Shown: piece after piece, positions 16,617 to 24,658 of the stretch
How the letters are laid out: every line of letters starts with the position of its first letter
How positions within the stretch are numbered: the stretch's first letter is position 1
From: Chromatiales bacterium
GTDB taxonomy: Bacteria; Pseudomonadota; Gammaproteobacteria; UBA6429; Thiohalophilaceae
Length of the DNA: 33,494 nt
Direction: 5' to 3'
Assembly: GCA_026984045.1 (NCBI GenBank)
Contig: JALSSV010000092.1
Coordinates: forward strand, 1 to 33,494
Made by a program: the position numbers and the translations under genes
The notes under the pieces: generated by a model
What the model saw: the letters and a program-made list of their open reading frames with translations, nothing else
The model's database searches: none
Told to the model about the DNA's origin: nothing

Positions 16617-17980
16617 TCCTCCGTTTCGGGCCAGGCCAGCAGGGTATCGAGCGCAATCCGGCCTTGCCACAAGGCCTGTTCCAGCGCCAGGCGTTCCAGA
16701 CGGCGATCCAGCCAGGTCTTTTCCAGGTTGAGCCAGCCCAGTGCCGTCAAATCCCCCCGACGATAGGCCTGGCGCGCCGCCGTGACCAGGGAGGCGAGTT
16801 CCGGCAGATGACGTTGCAGACGCCGATACCGCTCACGTAGCAGTCGCTGCCGATCCAGCAGGCGTGCAATATCGCTGCGCGTCTGATCCAGACGAGCCTG
16901 GTATTCGGCACGCAACCGCGCCCGGGTGGCCCGTTCGATGGCGATCCGCCCCCGGTTACCGGAAAACAGGGGCAGGTTGAGCGTGATCCCAACGCCGGTC
17001 GTATAGAGGCCGTCGGTATCGCGGTCCCGGGTAAAACCCATGTCGAGCAGCGGAAACTGGGCCAGGATGGCCTTGCGGACCCGCTGTTCCTGACTCTGAT
17101 AACCTGCCCGCAAGGCGCGCAGATCCGGTCGCCGACGAGGCAGCGCCGTCAAGACCGGAACTGGGGGGGCCGACCGTGCAGGCGGTGCCCCTGCAAGGGA
17201 GATCAGCGGCAAGCGCACGTCGGGGGCCAGCCCCAGCAGGGCGTGCAGTTCGGCTTGCCCGCGCTGAAGTTCCTGACGCAGCCGGCTGAGGCGATGAGAA
17301 GTCTCGAACCAGGCCGCCGCCTGGGCACCCACATCTTCCAGGGTCAGTTCACCCTGCGCCATAAGTGTCCGGGCCCGGCGATACTGCCTGGCAAAACGGT
17401 CCTCCGCCTCTTCCAGCAGCGCTCGCCTGGCGACGGCATTGCCGATTTGCAGCGTGAGTTGCCGGGCCTGCTGGATCACTTGCCATTCCTGCCACAACAG
17501 TACCAAATCGACCTGTCGCTGGGCGGCCTTGCCGGCCGCCACGCCGGCACTGCGGGTGATCAGGCCCTGGAAATCATAGCCAAGCCCGATCCCCCCTCCG
17601 GCAACCCGTTCCGATCCTCCATTGGTGGGATGATCCAGGCTGGCCGACAGTTGCGGATCCGGCAACAGGCCCGCGGCATACACCTGGGCTGATGCCTCGC
17701 CCCGTTGCATCCGGGCCGCCTTGAGGAGGGGATTGTTGGCCACCGCCAGCATGGCGATTTCGATCCAGTCCAGACCATCGGCAACGTCGAAGGGATGATG
17801 CCGCAACGAAGGCAGGGGAAACGACTGGGCGGCCACCTTCAGATCCGTGATCGCCGGGGCGAGATCTGCGCTTCGGGGAAGGGGCTCGGGCCGATAGGTC
17901 GCGCAGGCGCTCAACATGACAACGAGAACGGTCACGCCCGGCGGGCGAAGGCGTCGTACAGCCTCGAAAAGACCCTTCAT
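16613..17980 (-). CDS. TolC-type outer-membrane factor, lipoprotein
   Basis: Outer-membrane channel of the tripartite pump, about 455 residues. The N-terminus MKGLFEAVRRLRP is followed by a hydrophobic stretch and the lipobox VVMLSAC, so the mature protein should be lipid-anchored at the cysteine. The rest shows the duplicated TolC pattern: long helices rich in R, Q, A and L (about 180-260 and 370-440) and beta-strand segments such as ISLAGAPPARSAP and YTTGVGITLNLPLFSGNRG. The start at 17980 is chosen because it begins the signal peptide; a TTG at 17986 has better ribosome-site spacing (AGAGG about 10 bases upstream). First gene of the efflux/HgcA-like operon. Confidence 0.88.
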   Translation of the reverse strand: MKGLFEAVRRLRPPGVTVLVVMLSACATYRPEPLPRSADLAPAITDLKVAAQSFPLPSLRHHPFDVADGLDWIEIAMLAVANNPLLKAARMQRGEASAQVYAAGLLPDPQLSASLDHPTNGGSERVAGGGIGLGYDFQGLITRSAGVAAGKAAQRQVDLVLLWQEWQVIQQARQLTLQIGNAVARRALLEEAEDRFARQYRRARTLMAQGELTLEDVGAQAAAWFETSHRLSRLRQELQRGQAELHALLGLAPDVRLPLISLAGAPPARSAPPVPVLTALPRRRPDLRALRAGYQSQEQRVRKAILAQFPLLDMGFTRDRDTDGLYTTGVGITLNLPLFSGNRGRIAIERATRARLRAEYQARLDQTRSDIARLLDRQRLLRERYRRLQRHLPELASLVTAARQAYRRGDLTALGWLNLEKTWLDRRLERLALEQALWQGRIALDTLLAWPETEE

Positions 17981-18024
17981 CGACAAGAAATGCTGACCTC
18001 TGCACGATCTGCCAATCCGGAAAC

Positions 18025-18053
18025 ACCATGCCAAGGTCTCCCGCTGGCGTCAA
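18025..18053 (-). promoter_or_regulatory. Possible promoter of the efflux/HgcA-like operon
   Basis: On the minus strand TTGACG (18048-18053, five of six -35 bases) is followed 17 bases later by CATGGT (18025-18030), a weak -10. It lies 45-75 bases before the outer-membrane factor start, in the 112-base gap after the Sel1 gene. No convincing metal-regulator dyad is seen. Confidence 0.35.
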
Positions 18054-18092
18054 ATCCGCCGCTTGCCGGGAAGGGGCAAAGTCCGGGCGGAT

Positions 18093-18974
18093 TCAGCGCC
18101 GACCGGCAGACTTTTCCCGCCAGAACGCGGCCTTGTCGGCATCGGCCGGCACGCCGAGCAGGCCCTGCGCATAAACCTTGGCCAGGTGCTTCATCGCCAG
18201 CAGGTTGCCGTTGCGGGCAGCCTGGGACAACCAGTTAAAAGCCTGGTGCGGATCGGCGTTCACGTCCAGGGCTCCGTTCTCATAACGCATGGCCAGTTCG
18301 AACTGGGCATGGGGATCGCCCGCATCCGCCGCTGCCTTGAGGTGATCGTAGCTTTCCTGCGACACGGGCATGGCCGTCTTGACGAAGGCGTCGATGACCG
18401 CCAGCAGATTGACCGCCTCGCCATGCCCGCTTGCCGCGGCGCGCGACAACCAGTCCCGGGCCAGCTGTTGATCCTGGGCCACCACGTAACCCTGGTGATA
18501 CATCTTGCCGATCAGGTACTGGGCCTTGGCATTACCGCTGTCCGCGGCCTTCTTCAGCCAGTCGATGGCGCGCCGATCATCGTGCCCGACGCCCCGGCCA
18601 TCGAGAAAGGCCTTGCCGAGCCGGTACTGGGCGGCCGGAATGCCGGCCCGGGCGGCAGCGCGCCACCAGCGTACGGCCAGTGCGGGATCCCGCTCCACGC
18701 CGCGCCCTTCGGCATATGCGTTGCCCAGAACCAGTTGTGCATAGGGGTTGCCGGCCCGAGCGGCCCGTTGCAGCCAGTGTGCACCCCTGACCGGATCGGC
18801 GGGCATGCCATAACGTCCCTCGAGGAACGCCAGGCCATACAGCAGCTCGGCACTGACATTGCCGTCCTTCGCCTCGTGGGCGATCATGGCCAGTTCGAGG
18901 GGCTGCTGAACGGCGGCCTGCCCGCCCAGGGGCAGCAGCAACAGGCCGAACCAGAAAAGGTGACGGGGCTTCAT
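18093..18974 (-). CDS. Secreted Sel1-repeat protein
   Basis: A 293-residue protein with a signal peptide (MKPRHLFWFGLLLLPLGGQA) and a run of about six Sel1-like repeats of 36 residues. Examples are YGMPADPVRGAHWLQRAARA, GVERDPALAVRWWRAAARAG and GVGHDDRRAIDWLKKAADSG, followed by a less regular repeat and a final one ending DKAAFWREKSAGRR. Such solenoids mediate protein-protein contacts, here in the periplasm. The ATG at 18974 overlaps the SulP stop as ATGA, so it is translated with the transporter and may assist or regulate it. No catalytic domain is seen. Confidence 0.88.
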   Translation of the reverse strand: MKPRHLFWFGLLLLPLGGQAAVQQPLELAMIAHEAKDGNVSAELLYGLAFLEGRYGMPADPVRGAHWLQRAARAGNPYAQLVLGNAYAEGRGVERDPALAVRWWRAAARAGIPAAQYRLGKAFLDGRGVGHDDRRAIDWLKKAADSGNAKAQYLIGKMYHQGYVVAQDQQLARDWLSRAAASGHGEAVNLLAVIDAFVKTAMPVSQESYDHLKAAADAGDPHAQFELAMRYENGALDVNADPHQAFNWLSQAARNGNLLAMKHLAKVYAQGLLGVPADADKAAFWREKSAGRR

Positions 18975-20716
18975 GCGACGGCCTCCGTGGTCTGCGCTTC
19001 GGATGGTTGCTCGACCTTCTTGCGGATCTCGCGAATCGCCATCTCCACGGTCGGATAGATGTTGTGCTCGCCAATCCGCTCGATCAGTCCGGTCCGCTCC
19101 AGTACGGCACGCACGGAACTCTTGAGGTTGCAGAATGACAGGCCGACCTCGTTCTTCTCCAGACGTTCCAGCAGGTTCTTGAGCATTTCCACGCCCGAAG
19201 CATCAAGGCCGTTGATGCCGTCCCCCACGACCAGGATGTGCCGGAGATCCGGATCGCTGCTGACCAAATAGAGCACCGATTCCTCGAAATAACTCACATT
19301 GGCGAAATACAACTGGCCATCGAACCGGATGGCCGTGATCCGGGGATGCAGCTTGGGCAGGTTGTAGCGCTTGGCGCTGCGCAACACCCCGTGTTCATCC
19401 ACGCCCAGCAGCACCACCGCTGGCCGCATGGTGCGGAACAGGAACAGTACGAGCGACAGCAGGATGCCGGTCAGAATGCCATTCTGGATGTTGGGCGCAA
19501 AGGCCAGCGTGGCGCCGAAGGTCACCAGCGCGGCAATACCGTCCTGACGGTTGGCGCGCCAGGCATCCTTGATGGTCTGCACGTCGATCAGGCTGCCTAC
19601 GGCCATCATGATGATGGCGGCCAGCACCGGCTTGGGCAGGTGATACATCAACGGCGTGAAGAACAGCAGGGTAATCAGCACCAGCACGGCACTGAACACC
19701 GAGGCCAGACCGGTCTTGGCCCCCGTGGCCAGATTCAACGCCGAACGTGAGAAGGACCCACTGACCGGCATGCCCGTGCTGAAGGCGGCGGCAATCTTGG
19801 CCAGGCCCTGCCCCACCAGTTCCTGGTTCTCGTCCCAGCGGGTGCGGGTCTTGATGGCGATGATCTTGGAGCTGGACATGGCTTCCATGAAACTGATGAT
19901 GGCGATGACGAATGCCGCGGGCAACATGTGCATGCTGGCGTTCCAGTCGAAGGGTGGCAGACTGAAACTGGGCAGCCCCTGAGGTATCTCGCCAACCACC
20001 GTTCCGCCCTTGGCCTCGAAGCCGGTCAGGTAACTGAAATAGGTAGTGATCATGACCACCAGCAACACCCCCGGCAATTTCGGTGCAAGCTTCTTCATCA
20101 GGATCAGAAATACCAGCGACCCCAGCCCGAAGGCCAGGGAAGGCAGATGGGAATTGGATGCATTCTCGACCACGTGCAATACATCCATCATGAAATGCGT
20201 GCTGTGCTCCAGCTTGAGACCGAGCATGGCCGGCAACTGCGCCAGCGCGATGATGATGGCCGCGGCATTGATGAAGCCGCGCAGCACCGGGTAGGAGAGA
20301 AAATTGATCAGCACGCCCATGCGCGCGATCCCGAGACCGACCTGAAACAGGCCGGAGAGCAACGCCATCAGGATGACATAGGCATAAAATTGATCCGTGC
20401 CAAACTTGGCCAGGGTCATGACACTGGCAGCGGTCAGCAGGGAGGTCATGGCCACCGGACCGGTCGACAAGGCCGGCGAGGAGCCATAGAGCGCCCCGAT
20501 GATGACCGGCAGGAACGAGGCATACAGACCATAGTACGGCGGCACGCCGGCCAGCTGGGCATAGGCCAGAGACTGGGGAATGGCCACCAGGGCCACGGTA
20601 AGCCCGGCGATCAGATCCGCCCGCAGGATCTGGCGGTTGACCTTCGGCAACCAGACGAGAAAGGGAAACAGACGTTGCCAGACGGGCACCGGGGGATGTT
20701 TGATTTCAATGGCCAT
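18971..20716 (-). CDS. SulP-family inorganic anion transporter with STAS domain
   Basis: Inner-membrane anion transporter, 581 residues. The transmembrane part holds the SulP signature IPQSLAYAQLAGVPPYYGLYASFLP in segments from residue 47, STGPVAMTSLL, and VPVSGSFSRSALNLATGAKTG-type sequence at the end of the fourth quarter; about 12-14 helices. The C-terminal STAS domain (about 430-560) contains ILVVGDGINGLDASGVEMLK. Members carry sulfate, bicarbonate or other anions; the substrate cannot be read here. In autotrophic gammaproteobacteria some act as bicarbonate importers, so both options stand. The ATG at 20716 has AGGAGGT 9 bases upstream. The leader holds two dyads; the Sel1 gene overlaps the 3' end. 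Confidence 0.92.
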   Translation of the reverse strand: MAIEIKHPPVPVWQRLFPFLVWLPKVNRQILRADLIAGLTVALVAIPQSLAYAQLAGVPPYYGLYASFLPVIIGALYGSSPALSTGPVAMTSLLTAASVMTLAKFGTDQFYAYVILMALLSGLFQVGLGIARMGVLINFLSYPVLRGFINAAAIIIALAQLPAMLGLKLEHSTHFMMDVLHVVENASNSHLPSLAFGLGSLVFLILMKKLAPKLPGVLLVVMITTYFSYLTGFEAKGGTVVGEIPQGLPSFSLPPFDWNASMHMLPAAFVIAIISFMEAMSSSKIIAIKTRTRWDENQELVGQGLAKIAAAFSTGMPVSGSFSRSALNLATGAKTGLASVFSAVLVLITLLFFTPLMYHLPKPVLAAIIMMAVGSLIDVQTIKDAWRANRQDGIAALVTFGATLAFAPNIQNGILTGILLSLVLFLFRTMRPAVVLLGVDEHGVLRSAKRYNLPKLHPRITAIRFDGQLYFANVSYFEESVLYLVSSDPDLRHILVVGDGINGLDASGVEMLKNLLERLEKNEVGLSFCNLKSSVRAVLERTGLIERIGEHNIYPTVEMAIREIRKKVEQPSEAQTTEAVA

Positions 20717-20794
20717 GTTGAACTACCTCCTGAAAACAAAAACGAAAACGCCTAACCCGGATATCGCACCAGGGCAGCCAACCTCGACGGACCC

Positions 20795-20814
20795 GATTCG
20801 CTATTTGCCGAATC
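20795..20814. promoter_or_regulatory. Dyad GATTCG-N8-CGAATC in the SulP leader
   Basis: Perfect 6-base inverted repeat 80-100 bases upstream of the SulP start, the size and place of a regulator site. A related dyad (ATTCG-N9-CGAAT) lies 64 bases further upstream, inside the hairpin at 20852-20890. Confidence 0.35.
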
Positions 20815-20851
20815 CAATCCGCCCCCGACACCCTGGATGGCGCATCACGTT

Positions 20852-20890
20852 TTGCACCTATTCGATTTCAGGACGAATCCTTAGGTGCAA
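20852..20890. promoter_or_regulatory. Inverted repeat TTGCACCTA/TAGGTGCAA upstream of SulP
   Basis: Outer arms TTGCACCTA (20852-20860) and TAGGTGCAA (20882-20890) enclose inner arms ATTCG and CGAAT. It may be a second operator or a leader hairpin of the SulP-Sel1 operon. No gene lies in the 356 bases between SulP and the small-subunit gene; they hold this dyad, the one at 20795 and the palindrome cluster at 20905-21060. Confidence 0.4.
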
Positions 20891-20904
20891 TATCCGGGTT
20901 GACA

Positions 20905-21060
20905 GGCTGTTGAAAAAGCCCATCCCTGGGCTTTTTCAACCCGGGAACGGAAAATGCGGTTTCCCGTTCACTGCCATTTTCAATGCCGGGTGTCATTGAA
21001 AATGGCCATGCTTTCCTGCATCGCATACAGGTGGCCGAAAACGGCGTTTTTTCAACAGCC
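20905..21060. repeat. Nested palindromic element bounded by GGCTGTTGAAAAA repeats
   Basis: Perfect 13-base terminal inverted repeats (20905-20917 and 21048-21060) enclose two further hairpins: 20909-20940 and 20974-21005 (CCATTTTCAATG and CATTGAAAATGG around an 8-base loop). It begins 12 bases after the stop codon of the small-subunit gene. The outer ends resemble IS-type termini, and with no coding content the whole may be a MITE-like remnant; no target duplication was identified. Confidence 0.55.
20909..20940 (-). terminator. Strong hairpin, likely terminator of the Ehr operon
   Basis: Arms GTTGAAAAAGCCCA (20909-20922) and TGGGCTTTTTCAAC (20927-20940) pair perfectly over 14 bases with a 4-base loop. 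The A/T runs inside the stem give GGGCTTTTT on either strand, so it could terminate both the Ehr operon (minus strand) and any plus-strand transcript. Confidence 0.65.
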
Positions 21061-21072
21061 GGCCAAAACCGC

Positions 21073-21585
21073 TCAGGATGCGCGCAGTGCCGCCAGGATG
21101 CCGCGCAACAGATCGACGGGCGCGGGGGGACAGCCGGGGATCCGGACATCCACGGGGATGACATTGGATACGGCACCGCAACTGGCATAGGAGACTCCGA
21201 ATTCACCGCCGTCACAAGCACATTGCCCGGCGGCGATGACGAACTTCGGATCCGGGGTGGCCTCCCAGGTGCGGCGCAGGGCATTCTCCATGTGCCGGGA
21301 AACAGGCCCGGTCACCAGCAACGCATCGGCATGCCGCGGCGAAGCGACGAAATGCACTCCGAAGCGCTCCACATCGTAATAGGGATTGTTGAGGGCATGG
21401 ATTTCCAGCTCACAGCCATTGCAGGAACCGGCGTCCACTTCGCGAATGGCCAGACTGCCGGCATAGCGGGCGGCGACGATTCGCTGGACTTCAATACCCA
21501 CCTGTTCGAGTTCGGAATCGGCCAGCGACGGCGCCGCTTCGGTCACGACCCCATGGGTCAGGATGCGCTTGAAGATTCTCAACAT
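21073..21585 (-). CDS. NuoB/HyfI-like Fe-S small subunit of an Ehr-type complex
   Basis: 170-residue small subunit that should carry the proximal [4Fe-4S] cluster next to the large subunit. Likely ligands are Cys55 and Cys58 (SCNGCELEI), Cys122 (GQCACDGG) and Cys152 (PGCPPAP). The spaced Cys-x-x-Cys is hydrogenase-like, in contrast to the tandem Cys-Cys of complex I NuoB. LNNPYYD and VTGPVSRHME are typical of HycG/HyfI relatives. The ATG at 21585 lies 17 bases after the large-subunit stop. Last gene of the operon, followed by a terminator hairpin. Confidence 0.9.
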   Translation of the reverse strand: MLRIFKRILTHGVVTEAAPSLADSELEQVGIEVQRIVAARYAGSLAIREVDAGSCNGCELEIHALNNPYYDVERFGVHFVASPRHADALLVTGPVSRHMENALRRTWEATPDPKFVIAAGQCACDGGEFGVSYASCGAVSNVIPVDVRIPGCPPAPVDLLRGILAALRAS

Positions 21586-21602
21586 GCCTGCCTGCGCCTC
21601 CG

Positions 21603-23189
21603 TTACAGATCCTGCCCCGAATAGGAGCCATTGACCGACTTGTTGCAGACCGGAAAGTCCGGAACGATGTTCTCCAGCACGATCCGCTCCAGCGCCGGCC
21701 AGTTGAGCCAGCTCGGATCACGCGGATAGTAGCGGGCCACGCGCCCGTCCTCGCCGAAGCGGACATAGCACACGATCTCGCCCCGCCAGCCTTCAACGAT
21801 GCCCAGCCCTTCCCGATCCGCCTGTGCCGCGGGCAAAGGCCGCTGCGTCTCCCCCTCCGGCAACGTGTCCAGGAGGCGATCGAGCAGGCCCAGGGAATCC
21901 CGGATCTCCTGCATCCGCACCCGCATGCGCGCGGCGACGTCCCCTTCCTCGAAGACGGCAACGGGAACGGCAAGCTGGTCATAGGGTGGGTAAGGGTGAT
22001 CCCGCCGCACGTCGAAGTCCTGACCGGAGGCCTTGCCCACGTAACCCAGGCAGCCCAGGCGACGGGCCGTCTCCGGCTGCAGTCGGCCGGTGCCGAGCAG
22101 GCGATCCTCGAGCGAGGGGTGGTCGTCCAGAATGTCGAACAGCAACTCCAGTTCTTCGGCCAGGCGACGGTGATCCGCGCGCAGTATGTCTGCGCCCCCG
22201 GGGGCGAGATCGGCATCGACGCCACCGGGGATCACCCGGTCCATGAGGAACCGGTGTCCGAACAGTTCCTGGTTGCGGCGCTGCCAGCCTTCGCGCAAGC
22301 GGGAGAACTGGTAGATGGCGAAGGCAAAGCCGACATCGTTGCAGATGGCGCCGATGTCGCCCAGGTGATTGGCGATCCGCTCCCGTTCGGCGAACAACGC
22401 CCGCAGGGCCACAGCGCGGGGTGGCGGTTCGGCATTCAGGGCCCGCTCCATGGCCTGACAGGCGGCCCAGGCGTGGGCCACGGTACTGTCGCCAGATACG
22501 CGGCCCGCCAGACGGGCCAGTTCCTGTGGCATGCGACCGACGGCGATCTTCTCGATGCCCTTGTGCACATAACCCAGCCGTTCCTCCAGATTGAGCACCC
22601 TCTCGCCCACGGCCTGGAAGCGGAAATGACCGGGTTCGATGATGCCCGCATGCACGGGCCCGACCGGAATCTCGTAGACGCCCGCGCCCTGGGCCCGCAG
22701 AAACGGATACTGGTCATCGGGGGGCGTGGTCTGCGGCGACCGGCCCGCCACCGGGAAATCCCTGCGCAGGGGATACTCGCCCTCTTCCCAGGCCTGGTGA
22801 CGGATCCAGCGCCGGGCATCGGGATGATCGCTGAAGGCGATTCCGAACATGTCCTGAACGTGCCGTTCGGGACGATCGGCCGCGGGAAAATACGGGGTAT
22901 GTGAGGGCAGCAGGGGCGTGGCCACCTCCACCCGGGTGCGAAGCACGAGATAGTCCCCGGCCTTTTCGAACAGGCCGAAAACGGCGAGCGTCTCGTCGAG
23001 GTGATCGGCCCATACCCCCGCCCAGCGGCAATCGAAGTCGGCCGCCTGCCGGCCGGCCCGCCCCCAGTGCTCGGGATCGATGTCCAGCACCTTCGCCGGC
23101 GGCAGGCCGTCATCTTGTGCCTGCCGTACCGGCACCTGCGCTTCCTGCAAGCGCGTCATGAATGCAGGCAACCAGTCGAAACGGTTCAT
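21603..23189 (-). CDS. HyfG-like large subunit (NuoC-NuoD fusion) without the Ni-binding cysteines
   Basis: 528 residues: a NuoC-like part (about 1-150, with HVQDMFGIAFSDHPDARRW and YPLRRDFPV) and a NuoD/hydrogenase large-subunit part (about 165-528, with GPVHAGIIEPGHFRF and NLEERLGYVHKGIE). In [NiFe] enzymes the first metal motif is R-x-C-G-x-C-x3-H; here it reads RVSGDSTVAH (230-239), with serines at both cysteine positions. The C-terminal D-P-C-x-x-C is DFPVCNKS (511-518), keeping Cys515 but with Ser at 518. No nickel site is therefore expected, and the protein belongs with energy-converting-hydrogenase-related complexes, whose reaction is unknown; this group resembles complex I more than a hydrogenase in this respect. 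The start overlaps the preceding gene as ATGA. Confidence 0.9.
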   Translation of the reverse strand: MNRFDWLPAFMTRLQEAQVPVRQAQDDGLPPAKVLDIDPEHWGRAGRQAADFDCRWAGVWADHLDETLAVFGLFEKAGDYLVLRTRVEVATPLLPSHTPYFPAADRPERHVQDMFGIAFSDHPDARRWIRHQAWEEGEYPLRRDFPVAGRSPQTTPPDDQYPFLRAQGAGVYEIPVGPVHAGIIEPGHFRFQAVGERVLNLEERLGYVHKGIEKIAVGRMPQELARLAGRVSGDSTVAHAWAACQAMERALNAEPPPRAVALRALFAERERIANHLGDIGAICNDVGFAFAIYQFSRLREGWQRRNQELFGHRFLMDRVIPGGVDADLAPGGADILRADHRRLAEELELLFDILDDHPSLEDRLLGTGRLQPETARRLGCLGYVGKASGQDFDVRRDHPYPPYDQLAVPVAVFEEGDVAARMRVRMQEIRDSLGLLDRLLDTLPEGETQRPLPAAQADREGLGIVEGWRGEIVCYVRFGEDGRVARYYPRDPSWLNWPALERIVLENIVPDFPVCNKSVNGSYSGQDL

Positions 23190-24658
23190 AGCAGATGACT
23201 CCCGGCAATCAGCCAGGTGGCCTGATCCAGCCAGTGCGAGAGGAAGGCAGGGATCGCGATCCCGAGCGCCAGCACCAGCAGCAGATGAAGCATCACGGGC
23301 AGCATGTTGGCGGTCACGGCCTGCTGGCCCTCCGGCGCCTTGCCATAGACCATGGGATGCAGATAGCGAAACAGACCGGCAAAGGCCACCACCAGGCCGA
23401 AGAGCAACAGGGAGGTGAGCCAGGGCCAGCTGTCCATGGTGGCCGAGAGCAGCAGGAACTCGCTGGTGAACACCCCAAAAGGCGGAAAACCGGCAATCGC
23501 CGCCACCCCGAGCAGCAGCCCCCAGCCCACGGCCGGCTGGGTGCGAATCATGCCCCGGATGTGTTCGATGACCTGGGTTCCGGCAATGTGACTGACGTGA
23601 CCCACGGTGACGAAAATGGCCGACTTGGTCAGGGAATGCACCAGCATGTGCAGCAGCCCGGCGAAGGTGGCCAGTGGCCCACCGATACCGAAAGCGAAGG
23701 TCATCATTCCCATGTGCTCGATGGAGGAATAGCTGAACATGCGCTTGATGTCCCGCTGACGATGCAGAAACAGGCTGGCCACCAGAAAGGAGATCAGGCC
23801 AAAGCCCATCATCAGGTGACCGGCCACCGCCGCGTTTTCGGTATTGGCCAGCGCCCCGTCCACCAGCATCTTGAAGCGCACCACGGCGTACAGGGCCACG
23901 TTGAGCAGCAGCCCGGAAAGCACCGCCGACATGGGGGTGGGGCCTTCTGAATGGGCATCGGGCAACCAGTTGTGCAGGGGCACCAGCCCCACCTTGGTCC
24001 CGTAACCCACCAGCAGAAAGACGAAGGCGATGGCCATCACCGCCGGATGCAGATGGGCGGACTCGGCATACAGAGCCATCCAGCTCAGGCCCTGACGCGG
24101 ATCGGCCAGGGCATGCTGGGCGGCGAAATAGACCAGCACGGTGCCGAACAGGGCCAGGGCGATGCCCACGCCGCAGAGGATGAAGTATTTCCAGGCCGCC
24201 TCGACCGCCTCGGGGGTCCGATACAGACTCACCAGCAGCACCGTGGCCAGGGTCGCCCCTTCCACCGAGACCCAGAGCACGCCGAGGTTGTCGGTGGTCA
24301 GGGCCAGCAACATGGTGAACAGGAAACCCTGAAACATGGCGTGATAGAGGCGCATGCGGCGTTCGCTCACCCAGCCTTCCTGGCAGACGTGGGCCATGTA
24401 GGGTCGGGAAAAGATGGCCGTGGTGAACCCGACGAAGGTGGTCAGCACCACCAGGTAAACATTGAAGGCATCCACGTGGAAGCTGTAGCCGACCAGTTCG
24501 CCGTGATGCAGCACCTGTCCCGCCAGAACCAGGGAAGTGATCAGGCCGGCCAGACAGAAGGCCAGATTGAGCCAGCCGGCGACGCGCAGGGAACGCACCA
24601 CGGCCAGCAGCAGCCCCCCGGCCAGGGGAAGGGTTACGGTCAGCAGGAGCGCGTTCAT
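23186..24658 (-). CDS. HyfF-like antiporter-type membrane subunit (NuoL/M/N family)
   Basis: 490-residue polytopic protein, about 14 helices, a proton-translocating module. Visible family features are WVSVEGATLATVLLV, with the key TM5-type glutamate, the broken-helix region VGLVPLHNWLPDAHSEGPTP, and IKRMFSYSSIEHMGMM plus LVHSLTKSAIFVTVGH, with conserved lysine and histidine residues. It is similar to HyfF/MrpD. ATG at 24658 overlaps the upstream stop (ATGA), and its own stop overlaps the large-subunit start in the same way. Confidence 0.92.
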   Translation of the reverse strand: MNALLLTVTLPLAGGLLLAVVRSLRVAGWLNLAFCLAGLITSLVLAGQVLHHGELVGYSFHVDAFNVYLVVLTTFVGFTTAIFSRPYMAHVCQEGWVSERRMRLYHAMFQGFLFTMLLALTTDNLGVLWVSVEGATLATVLLVSLYRTPEAVEAAWKYFILCGVGIALALFGTVLVYFAAQHALADPRQGLSWMALYAESAHLHPAVMAIAFVFLLVGYGTKVGLVPLHNWLPDAHSEGPTPMSAVLSGLLLNVALYAVVRFKMLVDGALANTENAAVAGHLMMGFGLISFLVASLFLHRQRDIKRMFSYSSIEHMGMMTFAFGIGGPLATFAGLLHMLVHSLTKSAIFVTVGHVSHIAGTQVIEHIRGMIRTQPAVGWGLLLGVAAIAGFPPFGVFTSEFLLLSATMDSWPWLTSLLLFGLVVAFAGLFRYLHPMVYGKAPEGQQAVTANMLPVMLHLLLVLALGIAIPAFLSHWLDQATWLIAGSHLL

